Source: Hawksworthiomyces lignivorus (Eukaryota; Ascomycota; Sordariomycetes; Ophiostomatales; Ophiostomataceae). Taken from it: a stretch of 64,000 bases of DNA. Below, piece after piece: positions 1-10,298 of the stretch; positions within the stretch are counted from its first letter, which is position 1; every line of letters starts with the position of its first letter. The stretch covers positions 62,001-126,000 of the forward strand of contig NTMA01000060.1 of the NCBI GenBank assembly GCA_002917075.1. The letters run 5' to 3'. The position numbers were made by a program, and so were the translations under genes. The notes below the pieces were generated by a model, which saw only the letters and a program-made list of their open reading frames with translations, was not told the origin of the DNA and did not search any database.

Positions 1-251
1 CAAGACAAGAGGGAGTAAGCTTACAGAATGGCCAACCGACTTGAACTGAAAGAAAACTACAACAGCTCTTATCGAGGGAAATGGGACTGTTGGACCGAGG
101 CAAAACTGAAGCAGAATATATTACTTTTTTATGATTAAGATAATAGCATGCAAAAGCAATGTCCCTTGCCATGATACCGACGTGTCCCGGTCCACCTAAC
201 CCTTGTCTTTGACGATGGTAATGGTAATGAAAAAAAGCGCCTTCTTTCCAC

Positions 252-2648
252 TCAATCTTCTTCTTCTTCTGCTTCCATGATCAGACGTTCCTTTTTCTTA
301 TATCGCGACATAAAGAAATAGCCATTGGTATCATCAACCAGCTTGTCCAAGCCCTCGCTAATGTGCATCAATAATTTTCTAAAGAAAAAGAGGCACATAA
401 AAGATATACTGATGATGACAGCAAAGGCGGTCCAATAGGTTTTTGCAGTATAATTGTCCGTCAAATGAGGTATCTGCACTGAGAAGTAGCTAGTCATGAA
501 TGAGATAGGCAGAAATAAGACGCTGAGTTGGGCCAGCAGCGTGGCACCTCGCGTCAGGCGCTCTGTTGACCTCGAGTCTTTCTGAGCTGTAAGGTTGAAG
601 TACTGGCAGCCGTTAGAAACAGCAAAGTGCAAGGCTTTACACAACCCTTATGGATACTCAAGTTAAAACCCGAACTTACCGTGTCCTGTAAAGACACTTT
701 CTCATCGAGGTAGTCATCGATGGCACCTAGCATGAGCGACTGGAGCTGCACCTGGAGCCGCTTGAATCGTTTACAAGCTCTGTCACACAATTGTACTCTG
801 CTGGGCTGATCTTCAGAGATTTCGGAATCATTGCTGAGAAGCCTGTCAATCAAGGTACTGTAGTTGTCAAAAAGGTGGTGCAGTTGGCGCAGTTCTTTGT
901 TCAGCTTATATAGAGTGCGGATAATGTCGGTCGTGTTATCCATTTTTTTCCAGTCCTGTGTGACACTTTAGTATGGAAGTGAGCAAGAAATAACGAGCAC
1001 ATTATATGGAGTAATCTCACAAGTTTGTCCGAAGTAAAAACTTTGGCTCTCTATTTCATTCCCGACGACGTTAGCACAATACCGTCTTGTTTACTTGCGG
1101 CAGCTGCACATGCTCCCTACTCACAATGATATCTAGGGCCCTTTTTGAATGATTCAATATGTCGAATGCAGCAGAGTAGTCCTCGAAAAGATAGTAGAAT
1201 AGGTTGCTTGAGCCTTCGTCCGGAAGTTCATCAGGTGGAAGGGTACGCTCAGTATGACCGGAGATCATAGGATCACGGACAGATGTCAACTGCATGAATT
1301 TGTGTCTGTCTTCTTTTAATCCGCATTTTGACAGCTGGCGGAGAACCTTGAGTGTATTGGATCTCATGCTCTCAAGCTCTTTCTTCTGCCACTCCTCTTG
1401 GTTCTCATCTTTCGGAACCTTGTAATAGGCAGCCTCATGGAATGATAAAACGGTATCTAGGTCGTCAACAGGGGTGATACGCTGAAAGTGTAGAGGTAAC
1501 CTCGGATTTTGAAATACATACGGTCTTTGCATATAGCAAACCAGGACCAGTGCTTTGGCGGCACCAGACTCGGAATCTTTTCAGTTTCTTGCTCTGGACG
1601 TCGGTGAAGCCAGTTTGCTCCAATACACATAACTATGAAAACAACAGTTAGGTATGCGAAAAAAAAATAAAGGTAGAAAAAAAAAAGAAAATCAGAGCTC
1701 AGGGACCATTGGGCAGAGGTCCTAGTGTTTGTGCCTCAGTGAAACCACTTACAGCGGTCCCCCTGATCAATTGATGTGTAGTTGAGGTTGTTCTGCATCA
1801 TCTGGAAGGTGGCCAAGTTTTCTTGGGCAAACATGTCGCCGCGGCCGGGGGCGACATTCTCAGAGACGGCATCGGCATGCAATGTGGATGCAGCAGCGGT
1901 GACGGAAACACCCACAGCGGTGCCGTTTTCCAGGTCCTTCGGCATCGACTCTGGCTCGCTCTTCTGGAGAGCCCCACGCAATGCGCCGCGAACGTGGCCT
2001 TGAGAGTGTGTATAGCTCTCCTTCCGAGCCTTCTTTTGCCTCTCAAGCTCTCTCTTCACTTTGTCCCATGCCCAGATGCTCATGGTCAAGCGTTTGGAGA
2101 AGTGATACTCACGGCCGATGGCTTCGACGACGCTTTGTTGCTGGCTAGGGTTCCAAATATTTCTATATAGTTAGTTGGGCCGAGAAAATGTCAGTAGAAA
2201 GAATGGGAAAATAGTAACACCCATACATCCATCGGACGGGCACATCATCTTCCTTAAAAAGATTCGGCGTGCTTAAGAGCCGTTGGAAGTCATGCTCCGT
2301 CAAGTCGCAGGCTATCTTAGCGTTCTTACTGCCAAAATAGACCACGAAATTCCGTGCTTCTTCATTCAGACTGGTCTGCATGACTCGGTCATAGACATCT
2401 TTGTTATCGAAGTCATTAAACCTAGAGCGCAGGTGTTCGAGCGTCGTGCGATTCGGATGCGGGTCTGCTGATCCTGGCGCCGCCCCGGACGAAGCACTAG
2501 TCGATGAAGTCGCGGCCGAAGCGCTTGATGGGTCTTGAAAATGGGAGACACTACTCGCCGCCCCGGACGGGGTTACCCCAGGTCTGAGAGAAGCTGGTGA
2601 TTGTACCATGGCTGCCAACTGGATATCGAGCGAAGAGCTATCAGCCAT
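252..2648 (-). CDS. CorA-like (fungal) two-TM membrane protein
   Basis: A six-exon model keeps frame throughout and gives 626 residues: 2648-2227, 2162-1753, 1632-1522, 1456-1125, 955-680 and 581-252, with ordinary GT-AG introns. The N-terminus is Ser/Ala-rich. The middle is a long soluble region with the patterns INIWNPSQQQS, FMCIGANWL, PKHWSWF, HTVLSFHE and FYYLFEDY, which I recognise from fungal CorA-like proteins. The C-terminus has a helical stretch and two adjacent transmembrane segments, QLSVLFLPISFMTSYF and WTAFAVIISISFMCLFFF, followed by a charged Lys/Arg then Glu/Asp tail. This is the CorA architecture (large soluble domain plus two C-terminal helices). The Gly-Met-Asn signature expected after TM1 is absent: the residues there are FSVQ. 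Mg2+ transport is therefore an inference from fold only, and a non-transport CorA relative is equally possible. The ATG at 2648 is the first in frame. Confidence 0.8.
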
Positions 2649-5600
2649 GCTTCGCCCTGGACCGCGACGCGCCGTACAATTTCAGCAATGCTGGGCTGTA
2701 TCTTCGTAGTTTGTTGACGACAGTGCACGGACCCCAGCGTAGTCTCCAGCTCTTCTGTGAAGTATTAAATTCAGCAGGATTTGGGACAATACGAATGAGA
2801 GGGACGATATTTTATGAAGAACGAAGTGGAAATTTGTAAATCAGGAGCCCGACAAAATATGTACTTATCATCTCTTTCCTATTTCGCCGTTGTGACTTTT
2901 GTCAGGCAGAAAAGGAATGCGCGAAGCAGGCATCTTCGACAGCTGACTGGGGATTTTCTCAGTGGTGGCGGCGGTACAGCAGTGGCTGACGAGCTTAGGT
3001 AAATCCTTGGCAAGCTGATTTCAACTATACTCACAATAAAGGCGAAAGGGTTGGTTGGCTGGGTCGCTCTGATCTGCGGCTGATCCCAGGCGCGGAAAAC
3101 AGCTGCATAGCACAGCCTTGTCGCAAAAAGTGCACACATAAAATGCACATCTTATTCGTACTCGTATACGCAAGCAATAATTCGCAAGCGTCTACTCCGT
3201 ACAGAGTGCGACATACTTGTGAGATATTGCTCTTTGTTGTGGAAAATTTACAACGCCTTCCCTATTGCTGTTCCCTGTCTTTGCAGACTTATATCATACT
3301 GATTGACTGCGCGAGCAGCCTCCAATTTTCAGTCCCAACATTTGTACAAATACCAGAGAGGAGCGATGGGAGCTTGGTATTGCCCGGCATAGCATTGTGG
3401 CTTAGGCAAAGCCAATCACTCTCTAGGACAGCAACGCGGCGGCTTGTACTAAGACTAAGATCTACCGCCGATCGCGGGATTTTCAAGCCGGTGCCCGAAT
3501 TAGAAGGCTGAGAAAGCGTCATCAATAGCTCTCTACACACGGGAGGACATAGCCTTACAATGCACCGGCAGCCTACATGAGATGTGATGGTAGCACCAAG
3601 CCTACAAAGTATAGCCAGCATAAAGAGCTTAGATTAGCAATAAACGCATGGGAAAAATTGGAACTTGACGGCATTGTTTGAGAGGTTTAGGTGGTGAGGA
3701 ATATTTGAGAGAAGGGTTAACAAAGCCCTCTTGCATTCAGCTAAGGGGCCTCAGGCGCACCTGTTGAGAATATTGTTAAATTCAATAATATTTTACTGAC
3801 ATATTTCCACCTTCAATCGAGACTCGTAGAGTAGATTTGGCGGACGACGATTAATTTGCGTCCATTTCAATATAAACTTACCTGTAGAGGTTGTATTTGA
3901 CCTAGGGAAAATAGACAGTGAACCGTGGTATGCTAGTTCCTATTCTTGCTCGCGCTGGGTTTAACTCTTTCCGCCAGCTTCGGCTAACGTTCTTTCGAAT
4001 TGATGTTTTATTCTTTCTTTCAATGTAAAATATCGCGCTTCTGAAATTTCTCCGCGCGCCCCATTGATATCATAAGAAAAAACCGTGGTTGGCTGAGAGT
4101 TAACAAGCTATGATGCTCCCATCTGAAACATGAAACACGGAGAGCAGACACAATACGGAGCGAACGCCTAGAAACAAAGATCTATTATCATTTTTTTCCC
4201 TTTCCCTTTCTGTGTCTTTCTACTGTTTGAGGAGGCACTATGTGCGTCTCCTGTGTTTGAGGTGTCAAAACTAGGTAATGTGGTCTTATTCATTTGGGCA
4301 AACTGTCGATGGCCGGACGCGATCTTTTTTTTTTCCTCCTTTTTTTATATTTTCTTAAGATCACCCATGACAGAGCGTACTTACTATTGATGTTGCTGCT
4401 CACTTTCTCTGGATATTAAGACAGTTTAAATTATCAGTGTCTCTCGGCAAGGTGATGAGGTTCCTGGCGGAAACTGATGAGCCAATCCCACAAACGATTC
4501 GCACAATGTTCCCTTCTACGCCCTGTAGAGCGCACAACAGAAATTCGCGAAACAAGTTTGCTTTATCCCGTCGTTTTTATGTTGCTCTAATATTCCGATT
4601 TCCTGATCCCGTAAGCGCATTTTCCCTGTCCATAGAAGCGAAGATCCGGAGCCCATTTGAGTGTAAGCAGCTCCTTTTCAGGGGCTTCATGGGATGGAAC
4701 AGGTTCCTGGTTCCACGGGGTTAGCCATGCGTGCGGCTGACTCTGCGATTCACCATATTCCACGGGGCAATACCGCACAGACAAGAAAAAAAATCTGGGT
4801 TTTCCCGATGATGACATAGTTGACCGACAAAGGGGTTACAGGTCAAGAATAGTAAACTGGCCTTACCGTAGGCACTTCCATTGCTGACAAGAGAAGATCA
4901 AATGGTCGCCAACCGGGTTTTTTCTTAGGCCGCCGTCTGCGATTATCCGCATGCAGGATAAAATTCATCACTTTCTGCCTTCCGTTTGTCTTGATGCTTT
5001 CAATATACTACAAGTTCCCCGCCTCAAGGATGTAATCGGATGGAGTTCAGAAGACACGATTGGACTAACAGAACTTAAACTCTGGTGGGCGTGTTATCAA
5101 CCTAACACTCGATTTCTGCGGCCTAGGTTTTGGGAAGCTTGAAAATGAGTGCAACACAGAGCGCCATTGGCTATCAAGTGGGCTTCCCGTTTCCGCCCTG
5201 AGCTAGTCGTGTTTCATGCATTGGCTTGGCTCTTGAATAGAAAACAGGGAGAGGGGTTTGGGGCGGATGGGGATCGACTGAGAGCAACACGGGTCAACCA
5301 ACCAAAAGCTGTCGTTCCCCTGGCCGGACGCAGATTCAAGAAAAAAGCAGCAAGGGACACATCCGTCCGCACTCCGTGGGTAGTGGTTTCTGCCCAGCTC
5401 CTTTCGCGAAAGCTGAGCTTATGTTTTGTTTCCGTCTGCCCAAAGTGGATGAATGAGGCGATGTTGGGAAGCAGAAGACGGAGGTCATAGGAGGGTTGCT
5501 TTGGAAAAATGAGTTGGAATGGAGAGCTTGGTGCCGGTGCCTTTCTCCCCCCCCCCCTCCCTTCATATCTTGCGGCTGTAGCCCAATGTCTTGTTGTTCA

Positions 5601-6071
5601 GGTAATATGAAGTGGATTCCTTTCGACCATCTCGTTTTTCTCTTATACGACACCCATCATCATTGCATCTGTCTTCTCGTTTGCCAAGCGGTGCTTCTTT
5701 TGGCTTCCTCTTCTTTTTACACACTTCATTTTACCGGTTCCCGGAGGCACCTGGCTTCTTCGGGCAGCATTATCATCTTGCATATCTAGGTCTTCTATTA
5801 ATCTGAGCCTGTTTGCCGCCTTAATATATATTATTTCCCCTTGTATAATTTCCCTCCCCATTCCAGGGTCTCAGAATATAAACGAGTGCGGTCTGCTCGA
5901 GGAATTCGGGCTTGTGATTTTTCTACTTCTGGCGTCTTTCTCACCGTTGCGCGACTACGTCAAACACAGACCTGGTTTTTACACAAGGTTAAAAACAAAG
6001 TCTAAAAAAGGACACGGGACGAGAGCGCCTTGCAGCCGGCTTCGTTTTCTTTTTCTCTATCGCATACAGCC
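2649..6071. other. gene-poor interval
   Basis: About 3.4 kb between divergent genes. Several short open frames exist (for example 4437-4724 and 5149-5490), but none has a recognisable domain, good splice sites linking it to neighbours, or codon use like the real genes. The part next to 2648 should hold the promoter of the CorA-like gene. The part before 6072 is pyrimidine-rich (5530-5870) and should hold the promoter and leader of the CFEM-type gene. One copy of the nonamer TACTCCGTA lies at 3193-3201. Confidence 0.6.
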
Positions 6072-6926
6072 ATGAGGTCTCTGAGCGGCAGCCGACGACA
6101 GGCGCTGCTCCTGCTGGCTGCGGCGGCTGCGACCGCCGTCTCCCCCGCAGCGGCGACGTCGTCTTCGTCGTCTTCGCCTGCGCAGGTTGCCTTCACGGGC
6201 TGCCTCGGCCTCTGCGTGACCAACAGCGGCTGCAGCGCCAGCAACACCCACTGCGTCTGCGCGGCGTCCGGATCTACGAGCTTCCTCGACCAGGTAGTGG
6301 TGTGCGTTGCAAAGTTCTGCTTGCTCGGCAACGGCGGCGGCGGCGGCAGCGGCGGCAACAACGGCGGCGACAACGCCGTCCTCGCCAGCCAGGCCGTGGC
6401 CGCCATCGACCGCAGCTTCCTCGAGGTGGTGGAGACCGTCTGCGCGGAGGACGGCCAGCCCGTGCCAACGGGCAAGATCAGCAGCGCGCTGGTGACGGCG
6501 AGCAGCGCTGTTGCGCAGATCTTCCCGACGCAGGGCGGCGGCGGCGGCGGCGACAAGACGACGGTGCGCCAGACGACGACAGCTGCCGCGGGCCAGAAGA
6601 CGACCGTGAAAACCGCGACTGCCACAGCCACCCTGGCCACCTCGGATACCCAGACGCCATCAGAGACTGCTGCGCCGTCGCCCTCTACGGCGGACGCGAC
6701 CGACACCAATGCCATCACCACGCCGCAGGACACAGCCACCACCACGCGGTCCACGGCCACTACCAAGTCTACCAGCACATCGACCGAAGAGGCGCCCTCG
6801 TTCGACACCACGGAAGGGACACCGTTTACGAACGAGAACACCGCCGCGGGCGGCCGCGCGACATGGCAAGTCGTGGCGGCGGCCGTGCTTCCTATGGCCC
6901 TGGCCTTCGGGGTCCGACTTCTATGA
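6072..6926 (+). CDS. CFEM-type, probably GPI-anchored cell-surface protein
   Basis: An intronless frame of 284 residues starts at the ATG at 6072. An in-frame extension to 6030 has no ATG. Residues 1-28 form a signal peptide (basic start, LLLLAAAAA core). Next comes a compact Cys region with eight cysteines: TGCLGLC, NSGC, THCVC, VVC, KFC and later ETVC. This is the CFEM count and order. The middle is Gly/Asn-rich, followed by about 130 residues of Thr/Ser/Ala-rich spacer typical of wall proteins. The C-terminus is hydrophobic (VVAAAVLPMALAFGVRLL), as expected for a GPI-attachment signal. Family members bind haem or act at the cell surface. Two departures weaken a haem role: the Asp normally four residues after Cys3 is Asn, and about 40 residues separate Cys7 and Cys8, much of them Gly/Asn-rich. 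It could be a CFEM-like wall protein without haem binding. Confidence 0.75.
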   Translation: MRSLSGSRRQALLLLAAAAATAVSPAAATSSSSSSPAQVAFTGCLGLCVTNSGCSASNTHCVCAASGSTSFLDQVVVCVAKFCLLGNGGGGGSGGNNGGDNAVLASQAVAAIDRSFLEVVETVCAEDGQPVPTGKISSALVTASSAVAQIFPTQGGGGGGDKTTVRQTTTAAAGQKTTVKTATATATLATSDTQTPSETAAPSPSTADATDTNAITTPQDTATTTRSTATTKSTSTSTEEAPSFDTTEGTPFTNENTAAGGRATWQVVAAAVLPMALAFGVRLL

Positions 6927-7432
6927 CCAGATCTGTCTGAGAACGCTGTATTTTTATAATCCGACACGCAAAAAATGACATATCGAGGTAATCTTATGAG
7001 GGACGGTATTCTGGATAGGAAAATAGGGAGATACGAAATAAGGGAACTGTACTATAACGATGGCAAACGCGACATGCATTTTCTGGCCTTTGTTTCTGCT
7101 GTATTGTCTTCGTTTTGAAACATTTGTAACTTTTTATGCCAAACAAAAAAACACGACTTATGCTTTACATAGATAGCCAGTTGAAAAAAAAAAAATCATA
7201 TTAGTCTATTCGCTCTATTGTAGGCTTATTTGCATAATTGGATCTCTCTGCTTCACCTGCAGTAAACATCTCGCCTGGCTACAGGTTCTACTTGAGCTTG
7301 CCTCCCTCTGTATAGGCACGCCGAATGTGCAACCCTGCTCTGTCTAAGTCTCTTTCTCTATATAGCACCAACCTGAGAATGTGTTTTGAATTTGCCGTGG
7401 ACGTAATGGTGGACCGAAGCGGATGGAGTTTA
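6927..7432. other. convergent 3' interval
   Basis: About 500 nt between two converging genes. It is AT-rich with A-runs (7146-7153 and 7184-7193) and should contain the two 3' untranslated regions. An apparent extension of the minus-strand frame to 7288 is intron and UTR read-through in my model. No separate gene is seen. Confidence 0.55.
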
Positions 7433-8581
7433 TCACACCAATTTTCCAAGAGTCGAGTACAACTAAAACGAAGCGAGAATGGCGCATTAGCAAAAATCAG
7501 CCACATCGCCGCAAGAAAGACAAATAGGGAAATTTCAGTGACAACAGCAAGGGAGCGACACTCAAAAAAAAAACATACCCTGGCATTTTTGGGGCTGATG
7601 AAGAGCCCTTCCGCCTCTGCGAGCAGCGTGGGCTCGGTGCCCGGGGGCGGCAGCGTCTCGAGCCGGCCCTTGACCCAGGCCTTGCGGCCCTCGACCTTGG
7701 TGGTGGTGGCGCGCAGCACGAGGAAGTTGTCCGCGTACGTCGGCGCCCGGTAGTCGACGTGCAGGTAGGCGGTCACGCCGGTCCCGGAGGGCAGCGCCTT
7801 GAAGCAGCAGCGGGCCAGGCTCTCGTCGAGCAGGGTGGCGACGAAGCCGCCGTGCACGATGCCCGGGTGGCCGCACAGGCCCTTGCCTGCGTGCAGGATC
7901 ATCACCAGCGACTCGCCTTTCTCGTCCGTCCAGGTGAAGGGGGCCACGGCCATCAGGTCTGGGCCGACCAGCGTGCCCGCCGTCAGGTTGTGCTCGCGGA
8001 TAAAGTCGGGCATCCGGTGGTGGTAGTGGCGCGCGACGAGGCGCGGATCGGCCTCGAGCTCAGCCACGAGGGGATGCGAGTCAATGTAGTTATAGATCTC
8101 TCGGACCTTGGGGTCTTCGCCGTACGCGGCTTCTGTAGAGTCTTGCCGCTTCCGCTGCTGGCTCTTTACATCGCTGTTAATCTTCCAAGCGACGAGCACC
8201 AGGGCCAGACCGGCGCCAAGTGTGGTATAGAGCCAGCCCCGGAAGACAAAAGAGACGGTACGGCGGATCACAGAGGGTTTCGGCGGTTCTGGGTAAGGCG
8301 TGGTTGAGGAGGTGTATGCTGGGCCGAGAAAATTCCCAATTAGCAGGCGGCACGTGGAGTATGCGATGCTGCTGTCCAGATATTCACTCACCTCTGACAT
8401 TAGAATGGAAGACAGCTGCCGGTCGAGATACTACTTGGCTCTGAATTTGTAAGCGAGCTTGACGGTGTGCCAGAGGGCTGAATTGCTGGGCTTGCAGCCA
8501 TGGCTGTTGGCTCTGCTGCCGCAGCAGGCGCAACGAGGGTATGGGGCGGATGGGAAGAGCAGCGATGCGTTGAAAAGACAT
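7433..8581 (-). CDS. mitochondrial hotdog-fold thioesterase (PaaI/UPF0644-like)
   Basis: Three exons, 8581-8392, 8318-7579 and 7462-7433, join in phase to 319 residues. The first exon encodes an Arg/Gln-rich, acid-free leader beginning MSFQRIAALPIRPIPSLRLL, which looks like a mitochondrial targeting peptide. The second exon has one transmembrane segment (LGAGLALVLVAWKI). It then carries a hotdog thioesterase domain with the segment HPGIVHGGFVATLLDE, which carries the helix and acidic residue typical of PaaI-type enzymes, and a second strand region TAYLHVDYRAPT. The last exon adds only nine residues and a stop. Its acceptor (CGTTTTAG) has a TAATG-like branch site upstream. The family hydrolyses acyl-CoA; the substrate is unknown. 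By its leader and single TM it is probably an inner-membrane-anchored mitochondrial protein, similar to fungal UPF0644 proteins. The upstream and downstream exons are hand-built; the core is certain. Confidence 0.8.
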
Positions 8582-9402
8582 GGCTAGCTCTCTTGAAGGA
8601 AGAAAGGAAGAGGAAGAGGATAGAAGGGGACGAAGAGAAAGAGAAGTGATTCAGCTCTTCTTTCTCCAGCGGTAGAACGCAGCTAATAAAAGCTCAAGCT
8701 GATAATAGCCCCAGTTCGCTCGAGTCTGCCACGCACAGCAGAGAATGAGAGAGCGTCCTACTTGTTAATTGATGCGTGAGATACGATAAGAAGAGGAGAA
8801 ATGAAGACAGGGCAGAGATTGAGGGTACGAGACGATATAACGGGAGAATGACTGTGTTTCTTTTGATGCTTCGCATTTTAATTAGGCCGAGGTTCGGCAG
8901 GAAAACGGCGGGACAAATGGATGGGAAAGCCGCACACAACTGGACGCGGGAGCTATGTAAGAGAGGAGCCAATAACTACTACTGTATCTTACGTACGGTG
9001 CGGTGAGCAGAGTGAAAGGACCTGGACCCTGGACCTGAATTTGTGGCTGTTAACAGCGCCACAGTATGACGTCTATTTGCAGTCTATTTGCAGCGGCTTT
9101 AGCAAACAAACTTTATGCGCTGACAGCAAAATCAGCTCTAACCCCTGTTTGGCGTTTTAGAGGAGAAGGGGGGGCACGCTATGCATTGCGTGTGAGTGGT
9201 GAGTGGGTAAAGTGGGCGAGAATGTCATGAAGAGAGCGAGCACACCAGCTCTCAGTATGTATATATATAAGAATGAGGAGTAGGTCTTGGCCTTGTCTGA
9301 TCTTGTTTTGAGAGCGTATTGTTTTTTTTGTTTTTTTTTAAAAGATACAAGAAACACCAAAATTTATCATATAAAATAGCATAGTCGACAAACTACACAA
9401 CA
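8582..9402. other. divergent promoter interval
   Basis: About 820 nt separating the thioesterase (leftward) from the small conserved gene (rightward). It holds AG-rich stretches at 8590-8650, a TATATATA at 9261-9268 and a T-run near 9323-9340. No coding frame here is supported. It should carry both promoters. Confidence 0.5.
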
Positions 9403-10137
9403 ATGGTAAGAGATGCGCAAGAGCTGAACCTCACAGGAGAGCAACATGATACGACCTAAAGGTGACCGAGCCTAACTTAAATTGCTGTTTTATCACAGGC
9501 CACCAAAGAAACTGCTGATCTGAGCCCGCCGCATGCGCCCAAGGAGGAATCTATCAAGGCGTTCAACGAAATCGAGCACGAGCTCAAGAAGCAGCTCGTG
9601 CATCTGCGCCACCAACACGACAGTAAGTCTAGCTGTTCTGTCTTAGCTGTTCTTGGACTGCTTTACCTGCTTGACCCTCAATTTAGTACGTAAACAATAC
9701 TTGTTGCTAACAGCTGCAGAACATGAGCCCCTGAGTTTTGAGGCAGCGGTAAGGTCACAGATGAGCCCCAGTGCTGGTTCACCCCAGTCTTGCCTGTGCC
9801 CAATTTGTGCTGACGGTCACACCATCTTCTCCAGCGAAACCTCAGCGACCACGAGCTGACTGCCTTTTCGGCGCGCGACTTCGTCCTCGTCCGCGTGGCT
9901 TCCACCGCCTACGGCCTCATCCTCTTCGGCAAGCTGCGCATCCCCGCGCTGCCGACCGATGCAAACGCGGGCGGGCCCTCGGCGGCGTTTGTACACTTCC
10001 GGGCATTCTCAGAGGGGCCCGACCAGGAGGCGCTGTTCCACAGCTTCCACACGGCTGACATCGAGGACGCTGAGGGGCACAAGACGTTCCGCAGCCTCTT
10101 CACAGAGGAGGATCCCCTTGAGTGGTTCGACGTGTAG
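9403..10137 (+). CDS. small conserved-looking protein, ATG-only first exon
   Basis: Four exons, 9403-9405, 9499-9622, 9714-9748 and 9835-10137, give 154 residues with phases that close exactly. The first coding exon is just the ATG, followed directly by GTAAGA. The second exon contains no in-frame ATG, so the split start is required. The protein has a short charged N-terminus with a helical segment (KAFNEIEHELKKQLVHLRHQ). A compact, well-ordered C-terminal part follows (RDFVLVRVASTAYGLILFGKL ending EEDPLEWFDV). There is no signal peptide or transmembrane helix, and I do not recognise the family. Codon use in the last exon is strongly GC-ending like neighbouring genes, which supports it as real. 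The gene is tail-to-tail with MAK21; 161 nt separate the stops. Confidence 0.7.
9406..9498 (+). other. intron immediately after the start codon
   Basis: A 93-nt GT-AG intron that begins at the base after ATG (GTAAGA donor, CACAG acceptor) with a CCTAACTT branch-like site. It belongs to the 154-residue protein gene. Confidence 0.65.
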
Positions 10138-10298
10138 AAGGGACAGCAGGAATTGTTTAAACAAACCTCGAAGCAGCTGAGAAACGAAAATGCAACAGTG
10201 GAATATTTCGTCGAATATGCAATGTTCCTGTTTTCCTTTTATGTTTACGTCTAATGTGAAGACTGAAAAAACCAAATATGAAATGAATTGTGTCCTGG

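Noticed and set aside
6002..6967. Long antisense and alternate frames (up to 321 codons) over the CFEM-type gene
   Set aside because: They mirror the high-GC, low-complexity coding strand; they lack domains and a proper start, while the plus frame has a signal peptide, eight cysteines and a GPI tail.
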